DNA of 64,000 bases from assembly GCA_963850915.1 (NCBI GenBank), contig CAWKND010000014.1:496001-560000 (forward strand). Direction: 5' to 3'. This document shows, one piece after another, positions 59,317 to 64,000 of the stretch. The stretch's first letter is position 1, and each line of letters starts with the position of its first letter. The notes below the pieces were generated by a model. That model did no database searches, had not been told where the DNA came from, and was given only the letters and a program-made list of their open reading frames with translations. This stretch comes from CAVTWH01 sp963850915. GTDB taxonomy: Bacteria > Actinomycetota > Actinomycetes > Mycobacteriales > Micromonosporaceae. Position numbers and translations under genes: made by a program.

Positions 59317-59892
59317 ATGTCTCACCTCGATGCCCCGTACGGCGAGCTGGCCGCCGCACCACCGCAAGCCGTGGACCCGACCCGCGCCCTGTTGATCAAC
59401 GGCACGGTGGGTGCGGGGAAGACCTCGGTCGCGGACGCCATCGGCGGCCTACTGGCTGGGGCGGGTGTGGCGCACGCCGTGATCGACCTGGACTGGCTGC
59501 GCCGGTACTGGCCGGCTCCGCTGGAGGACCCCTTCCACACGGCGCTGACCCTGCGCAACCTCAGCGCGCTGGCCGGCAACTTCCGGGCGGCGGGCGCGCG
59601 GCGGCTGGTACTGGCCGGGGTGGTGGAGACGGCAGCCGAGCGGTGCGGGTTCGAGGCAGCCGTCGGCGGGGAGCTGACGCTGTGCCGGTTGACCGTCGAC
59701 CTCGACGTGGTACGCCAGCGCCTGGTCCGCCGGCACGAGCATGACGCCGGGCTGGACTGGCACCTGGCCCGCTGCGCCGAACTGGACGCCATCCTCGACG
59801 CCGCGGCGGTGGACGACGTCCGGGTCCCGGCGACCGGTCGCCCCATCGCTGAGGTGGCCGCCGACGTGCTGACCGCCGTCGGCTGGCCCTGA
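59317..59892 (+). CDS. small AAA-type ATPase / nucleoside-kinase-like protein
   Basis: A 191-aa P-loop protein. Walker A is GTVGAGKTSVAD at residues 29-40, then a possible acceptor Asp in AVIDLDWLRRYW. A lid-like Arg pair follows in LDVVRQRLVRRHEHDAGLDW. The layout resembles shikimate/adenylate-kinase-like small kinases or chloramphenicol-phosphotransferase-like enzymes, without a clear substrate. No membrane span. ATG 59317 has no strong ribosome site. It precedes the AhpD-like gene by 86 bases. Confidence 0.75.
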   Translation: MSHLDAPYGELAAAPPQAVDPTRALLINGTVGAGKTSVADAIGGLLAGAGVAHAVIDLDWLRRYWPAPLEDPFHTALTLRNLSALAGNFRAAGARRLVLAGVVETAAERCGFEAAVGGELTLCRLTVDLDVVRQRLVRRHEHDAGLDWHLARCAELDAILDAAAVDDVRVPATGRPIAEVAADVLTAVGWP

Positions 59893-59978
59893 AGCATTTG
59901 CGCCTGCCTGCCCGCCTCACACTTTGCCGGGTTGTTCGGTCGGAGAGGGGTAACCGGCAAACACGCAAGGAGGGCACC

Positions 59979-60452
59979 ATGGATGCTCGCTTGAACCGCT
60001 ACGGCAACCCGGTCGCGGCCAAGTTCCTGAAGCACATCGTCTCGGCGAACAAGGTGATCGTGGACTCGACGCTGCCGGCCGCGACGCGGGAGCTGGTGCA
60101 GCTGCGCGCCAGTCAGATCAACGGCTGCGGTTTCTGCATCGACATGCACACCAAGGACGCCGCGCACGCCGGGGAGACCTCGGTGCGCCTCAACCTGGTC
60201 GCCGCCTGGCGGGAGGCCACCGTGTTCACCGATGCCGAGCGCGCTGCCCTGGAGCTGGCGGAGCAGGGTACCCGCATCGCCGACGCGGCCGGCGGTGTCA
60301 CCGACGAGGCCTGGGCGAGCGCTGCCAAGCACTACGACGAGGACCAGCTCGCCGCCCTGGTGTCGCTGATCGCCGTGATCAACGCCTTCAACCGGCTGAA
60401 CGTCATCGTCCGGCAGCCCGCCGGCGACTACCAGCCCGGCCAGTTCGGATAG
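59979..60452 (+). CDS. AhpD-like / carboxymuconolactone decarboxylase family protein
   Basis: A 157-aa helical protein of the CMD family. The peroxidase-type redox centre CGFCIDMH (CxxCxxxH) follows LRASQIN, as in AhpD, where the cysteines reduce peroxides using an electron donor. ATG 59979 has a very strong AAGGAGGG eight bases upstream. The C-terminus AFNRLNVIVRQPAGDY is usual for the YnjA-like subgroup. In actinomycetes such genes are often controlled by an ECF sigma factor (SigJ type), but none is visible here. Confidence 0.88.
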   Translation: MDARLNRYGNPVAAKFLKHIVSANKVIVDSTLPAATRELVQLRASQINGCGFCIDMHTKDAAHAGETSVRLNLVAAWREATVFTDAERAALELAEQGTRIADAAGGVTDEAWASAAKHYDEDQLAALVSLIAVINAFNRLNVIVRQPAGDYQPGQFG

Positions 60453-60628
60453 GTACCTACCCCGGCGGTTCCAGCCACACCGAAGTCGTGTGGTGACGGC
60501 AACCCGGGCTGCGCCTGGGACAGGAACGTAGTCGAGTGGTTTCGCCCCGACGTCGCGGGGTAACCGAGGAGTCGATGGGTAGCGAGGGACGCGGCCGCGC
60601 AGAGGGCGCGATCGGCGGGGGTAGGGGC

Positions 60629-61999
60629 ATGGCCGAGGAGGTAGGCGACCGTGGTCGGCGGCGGTGGACGCTACTGGCCACAAGTTTGGGCTTCGGTGTG
60701 GTGCAGTTGGACGTCTCCGTGGTCAATGTGGCGATCAAACCGATCGGGACGGACTTGGGCGGCAGCATCGCCGGGCTGCAGTGGGTAGTCAACGCGTACA
60801 CCGTGGCGTTCGCGGCGCTGATCCTGTCCGCTGGAGCGCTGGGCGACCGGATCGGCGCCAAGCGCGTGTTCCTCGCCGGTTTCGTGGTGTTCACCGCCGC
60901 CTCGGCGGCTTGCGGACTCGCGCCCGGGCTCGGTGTTCTGGTCGCGGCGCGGGCTGTCCAGGGAATCGGCGCGGCGATGCTCGTACCGTGCTCACTGACG
61001 CTGCTCAACCACACCTTCACCGGCGCTGAGGCGCGGGCCCGGGCGGTGGGCCTGTGGGCGGCCGGGGCGAGTGTCGCCCTGTCGGCCGGTCCCCTCATCG
61101 GCGGCCTGCTGATCGCGGCCTGGAGCTGGCGGGCGATCTTCTTCATCAACCTGCCGCTCGGCGTGTTCGCGATCCTGGCAACCTGGCGGTACGCACGCGA
61201 GACGAGCCAATCACGCGATCGAAGGGTCGACCTTCCCGGGCAGGCCACGGCGATCGTCGCGCTGACCGCGCTGGCGGCGGCCATGGTGACCGGCGGTGAA
61301 CGCGGCTTCACCAACCCGGTCGTCCTCGGCGGCTTCGCCCTGGCGCTCGTGGCCGGGGTCGCATTTGTGCTGGTCGAGCGGCAGCGGACGACGCCGATGC
61401 TCCCACTGGCGCTGTTCCGGTCGCACACGTTTTCGGCAACGACAGCCATCGGTCTGACCGTCAACATCGCCTTCTACGGCTTGATCTTCGTGTTCAGCCT
61501 GTACTTCCAGACCACACTGCACTATTCGGCCCTGCGCACCGGCCTGGCCTTCGCACCGGCCACCGTCGCCGTGCTGGTGGCCAACCTGCTGGCAAGCCGT
61601 ATCACCGCCGCCGTCAACACCCGCCGCACCGTCGCGCTCGCCGCCGTCCTCATGGCGGCAAGCTTGACCGGGCTCCTCGTCGCTGGCGCGTTCAGCGGCT
61701 ACCCGGCGATCGTCACCCAGCTGATCGTGCTCGGATTCGGCCTGGGCCTGATCGTGCCGGCCATCACCACGGCATTGCTCGGCAGCGTCCCGGCGGCCCA
61801 GTCGGGGATTGCCTCCGGCACGCTGAACACCGCCCGCCAGACCGGCAGCGTGGTGGGCGTGGCCCTATTCGGTGCCTTCGCCGCGTCAAGCCTGACCTCC
61901 GGACTACGCCTGGCGCTCCTCATCTCCGTCGCACTCGCGCTCACCGCCCTCGCACTCAGCTTCAGGATCGACAACGACACCTCCCAGAACGCGACCTGA
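60629..61999 (+). CDS. MFS drug exporter, DHA2 (14-span) family
   Basis: A 456-aa membrane transporter. Span 1 is WTLLATSLGFGVVQLDVSVV with the DHA2 motif D-VNVA (VSVVNVAIKPIG), loop 2-3 has GALGDRIGAKRVFLAG (motif A), and motif C-like GLLIAAWSWRAIFFINLPLG marks the H+/drug antiporters. The most common role is proton-driven export of toxic compounds. GTG 60536, ATG 60575 and ATG 60629 are alternatives; 60629 has TAGGGGC upstream and places the first span correctly. A hairpin after the stop ends transcription. Confidence 0.87.
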   Translation: MAEEVGDRGRRRWTLLATSLGFGVVQLDVSVVNVAIKPIGTDLGGSIAGLQWVVNAYTVAFAALILSAGALGDRIGAKRVFLAGFVVFTAASAACGLAPGLGVLVAARAVQGIGAAMLVPCSLTLLNHTFTGAEARARAVGLWAAGASVALSAGPLIGGLLIAAWSWRAIFFINLPLGVFAILATWRYARETSQSRDRRVDLPGQATAIVALTALAAAMVTGGERGFTNPVVLGGFALALVAGVAFVLVERQRTTPMLPLALFRSHTFSATTAIGLTVNIAFYGLIFVFSLYFQTTLHYSALRTGLAFAPATVAVLVANLLASRITAAVNTRRTVALAAVLMAASLTGLLVAGAFSGYPAIVTQLIVLGFGLGLIVPAITTALLGSVPAAQSGIASGTLNTARQTGSVVGVALFGAFAASSLTSGLRLALLISVALALTALALSFRIDNDTSQNAT

Positions 62000-62308
62000 G
62001 GTACCCGGCTTTCGGCTGGCCGAAAGCGCCGGACCGACGGAGGACGACCCGCGGCGCCGTCGGCCTGGCTGCGGTGGCCGGCAATCCGGGCTAGGCCCGG
62101 ACGATGGAGCGCAACTTCGGGGAGAAGGCACAGCACCTGCACGTCGACGGCGGCGTGGACGGGCTGACGCCGCCGGAAACCCTTGGCCCGTCAGCATTTC
62201 CGCTGCCGGGCCAGCGCCTCTCAACTGTCAGACCTAGGTCCAAGGTCCCGGGTACCGGCCGCCGCTGGCCCGATTCCCCGGCGCCGTAACCGACCTAGCG
62301 TCGACAGC
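62000..62308. other. intergenic region before the SDR operon
   Basis: A 309-base gap. It holds the MFS terminator hairpin (62008-62027) and the palindrome GACCTAGGTC (62231-62240), directly followed by CAAGGTC, a candidate operator 69 bases upstream of the SDR gene. A 61-codon frame at 62104-62289 looks non-coding. Confidence 0.55.
62008..62027 (+). terminator. terminator hairpin after the MFS gene
   Basis: GCTTTCGGC (62008-62016), a TG link, then its complement GCCGAAAGC (62019-62027), starting nine bases after the stop codon. No T-run follows. Confidence 0.65.
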
Positions 62309-62995
62309 ATGGAGAAACTAGCGATTGTCACCGGCGCGTCCCGTGGCCTGGGCCGGGCACTGGCCACCGGCCTGGTCGACGCGGGCTGGCGGGTGGTACT
62401 CGACGCGCGTACCGCCACGGATCTCGCCGCCGTTGTCGAGGCGCTCGGCCCGGCCGCGACCGGCGTACCCGGCGACCTCACCGACCCGGCCCACCGCGCC
62501 GAACTCGTGGCCACGGCCGCTCGGCTGGGCCGGGATACCGAGGGCGGGCTCGACCTGGTTGTCAACAACGCCGGCATCCTCGGGCCCAGCCCGCAGCCCC
62601 CGATCGCGGACTACCCGCTCGACGCCCTGCGCGCGGTGTACGAGGCGAATGTGCTCGCGCCGTTGGCCCTGACCCAACTGGTGGTCCGCGCGCTGCGGAT
62701 CCGGCAAGGGGTACTGGTCAACGTGACCTCCGACGCTGCTGTGGCGCCGTACCCGGGCTGGGGCGGGTACGGCTCGGCGAAGGCAGCGCTCGAGCAGGCC
62801 AGTGCCGTGCTCGCCGTGGAGGAGCCGGAGCTCACCGTGTGGCGGGTGGACCCGGGTGACCTGCGTACCCGGATGCACCAGGAGGCGTACCCGGGCGAGG
62901 ACATCTCCGACCGGCCCGAGCCCGAGTCGGTGGTACCCGCGTTCCTGAAGCTGCTCGCCGACCGGCCGCCGTCCGGGCGGGTGAGCCTCGCATGA
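62309..62995 (+). CDS. short-chain dehydrogenase/reductase
   Basis: A 228-aa classical SDR. The cofactor loop TGASRGLGRAL is at residues 8-18, NNAGILG near 88-94, the catalytic Ser in NVTSDAAVAPYPGWGGY and the Tyr-Lys pair in YGSAKAALE. The Gly-rich loop without a following Asp favours NADPH. Its stop overlaps the next ATG (ATGA at 62992-62995), so it is the first gene of a coupled operon with a VOC protein and a QueA-like enzyme. ATG 62309 has no strong Shine-Dalgarno. Confidence 0.85.
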   Translation: MEKLAIVTGASRGLGRALATGLVDAGWRVVLDARTATDLAAVVEALGPAATGVPGDLTDPAHRAELVATAARLGRDTEGGLDLVVNNAGILGPSPQPPIADYPLDALRAVYEANVLAPLALTQLVVRALRIRQGVLVNVTSDAAVAPYPGWGGYGSAKAALEQASAVLAVEEPELTVWRVDPGDLRTRMHQEAYPGEDISDRPEPESVVPAFLKLLADRPPSGRVSLA

Positions 62996-63360
62996 CCCGA
63001 CTGTGGCTGCCGTACCAGGTAAGCGATCTACCGGCCGCGGAGAAGTTCTTCACCGACCAACTCGGACTGTCCATTGTGGACTGGTGGGACCGCGACGGTG
63101 AGGCCGGCCGGGTACTCGCCCCGGACAGCGACTGGGAAGCAGTGGGTGGCGGCGCCGTGGTCGAACTGGTGACCGCCGCCCGCGACCGGGCCGCGCCGCC
63201 CGCCTTCGAGCTGCCCGACCGGGTGACGGTCGACGCGTTCCACCGCCGGTTCGCGCCCGGTGAAGTGACCCGCCCGCCCGGCCGGTACCCCCGTGGCCAC
63301 TACGGCTTCGAGGTCACCGCGCCCGGCGGCTTCCCCCTGATGATCTGGAGCGAACGATGA
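62992..63360 (+). CDS. VOC-superfamily (glyoxalase-like) protein
   Basis: A 122-aa protein with the VOC start LWLPYQVSDLPAAEKFFTDQ LGLS, then the second strand set GRVLAPDSDWEAVGGGAVVE and end GHYGFEVTAPGGFPLMIWSE. The usual metal-binding His/Glu set is incomplete, so it may be a binding protein. It overlaps the SDR gene by 4 bp at its start and the QueA-like gene by 4 bp at its end. The coupling suggests one pathway, which I cannot name. Confidence 0.75.
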   Translation: MTRLWLPYQVSDLPAAEKFFTDQLGLSIVDWWDRDGEAGRVLAPDSDWEAVGGGAVVELVTAARDRAAPPAFELPDRVTVDAFHRRFAPGEVTRPPGRYPRGHYGFEVTAPGGFPLMIWSER

Positions 63361-64000
63361 CTGTTGTCGACTTCACCCTGCCTGCCACCCTGGAGGCGCA
63401 CGAGCCGCCGGAGGCGCGTGGACTGGCCCGCGACGGGGTACGGCTGCTGGTGGGTGAGCGCGCGACCGGGGCGCTGTCGCACCATCCGTTCACCGAGCTG
63501 CCCGAGCTGCTGCGCCCCGGGGATGTGTTGGTGGTCAACACTTCCGGCACGCTGCCGGCGGCGGTTCCGGTCAACGGCGGCGAGCTGTGGCTGCACCTGT
63601 CCACCCAGCAGTCGAACGGCGACTGGCTGGTCGAACTGCGCCAGCCGGTCCCTTCATCGCCGGTAGCTCAGGACGAGAGCGCCTCGCGGGCGGCTCGGGC
63701 GGAGCGGGCGGGTCGGGCGGAGCGGGCCAAGGGGACCGTGCCGTTCGGAGGGGGCGCGGTCGGGCAGCGGTACACCCTGCCGGACGGGGGAGTGGCGGTA
63801 CTGCGGGAGGCGTACTCGGCGGGGCGGTTGTGGCGGGCCAGCATCGGCAGTACCCGGCCGGTACTGGAGTTCCTGCACCGCTACGGGGAGCCGATCCGGT
63901 ACCCGTACGTACCCAAGGCGTGGGGGCTGGACAACTACCAGACGGTGTTCGCCAGTACCCCGGGTAGCGCCGAGATGCCCAGTGCCGGCCGGCCGTTCAC
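63357..64000 (+). CDS. QueA-like S-adenosylmethionine:tRNA ribosyltransferase-isomerase, partial
   Basis: ATG 63357 opens a frame that runs past the right edge (over 214 aa). It resembles QueA: FTELPELLRPGDVLVVNTSG and, near the edge, the substrate block KAWGLDNYQTVFASTPGSAE followed by MPSAGRPF (QueA has YQTVYA and a later GSVAAPTAGLHF). QueA makes epoxyqueuosine in tRNA from SAM. The usual N-terminal RxPxxR contact is not obvious. An Ala/Arg/Glu-rich insertion (about residues 106-124) comes from an 18-base unit repeated at 63691-63708 and 63709-63726. No other queuosine gene is in the window. Confidence 0.7.
   Translation, partial: MTVVDFTLPATLEAHEPPEARGLARDGVRLLVGERATGALSHHPFTELPELLRPGDVLVVNTSGTLPAAVPVNGGELWLHLSTQQSNGDWLVELRQPVPSSPVAQDESASRAARAERAGRAERAKGTVPFGGGAVGQRYTLPDGGVAVLREAYSAGRLWRASIGSTRPVLEFLHRYGEPIRYPYVPKAWGLDNYQTVFASTPGSAEMPSAGRPF

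Noticed and set aside
62104..62289. 61-codon plus-strand frame before the SDR gene
   Set aside because: No ribosome site, Pro/Arg-rich ending, and it overlaps the GACCTAGGTC operator candidate.

Overview
The window reads as chromosomal DNA of a very GC-rich filamentous actinomycete. The signs are many GTG starts, 4-bp ATGA/GTGA gene overlaps, GGAGG-type ribosome sites, and families largely confined to Actinobacteria (DUF3097, DUF1707, NgcEFG, SCO2521-SCO2524-like proteins). The block moxR - DUF58 - VWA - fabG - fabI(inhA) - ferrochelatase matches the Mycobacterium tuberculosis Rv1479-Rv1485 order. A repetitive 5' element encoding MSERSER and the overall gene set suggest Micromonosporaceae; that family-level placement is inference. 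I saw no rRNA, tRNA, insertion sequence, prophage or CRISPR array.

Layout: 1-7.6 kb holds housekeeping and small-enzyme genes: an aminopeptidase P cut by the left edge, asnB, two metabolite-enzyme singletons, a metallo-beta-lactamase-fold hydrolase, a FlK-like thioesterase, a PAP2 membrane phosphatase and a small gene broken by one extra base. 8-14.4 kb is the MoxR chaperone/VWA set followed by fatty-acid synthesis (fabG, fabI) and heme synthesis (ferrochelatase), with a 27-aa membrane peptide encoded antisense in the gap. 14.5-24.4 kb carries HAD and VanZ proteins, DUF3097, a serine hydrolase, an NfeD-SPFH membrane pair, a TrmH-type RNA methyltransferase and a PucR regulator. The PucR gene precedes a class III aminotransferase and an mmsA-type CoA-acylating dehydrogenase (25.7-28.6 kb), together a probable beta-alanine/GABA-type amine catabolic unit.

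29-34 kb is a complete amino-sugar uptake operon: MurR/RpiR regulator, SIS-domain protein and the NgcEFG N-acetylglucosamine/chitobiose ABC importer without its ATPase, preceded by nested inverted and direct repeats and ended by a long hairpin. 34-43.5 kb has a Pol I-like exonuclease/polymerase, a Nudix hydrolase, a MobA-like nucleotidyltransferase, a two-component system and a Ser/Thr kinase with an altered catalytic loop. 43.7-46.6 kb is a secreted GH9-CBM3-Fn3-Fn3-CBM2 cellulase whose reading frame is broken five times within 700 bases, the first break falling just before the probable catalytic acid. Its 1.2-kb upstream gap carries two CebR-like boxes, a LacI-type palindrome and two hairpins.

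49-56.3 kb is the least understood part. It holds five uncharacterised minus-strand genes in two operons (SCO2521-like plus a membrane protein; SCO2524-, SCO2523- and SCO2522-like) around an oppositely oriented D-amino-acid-oxidase-like gene. The SCO2523-like protein is a ParA/MinD-type P-loop protein in which the Walker A lysine is arginine. I regard this cluster as the best candidate for an undescribed system. 56.5-64 kb has a second two-component system, a DUF4241 protein, a small P-loop kinase, an AhpD-like protein, an MFS exporter, and a tightly coupled SDR - VOC - QueA-like operon that runs off the right edge.
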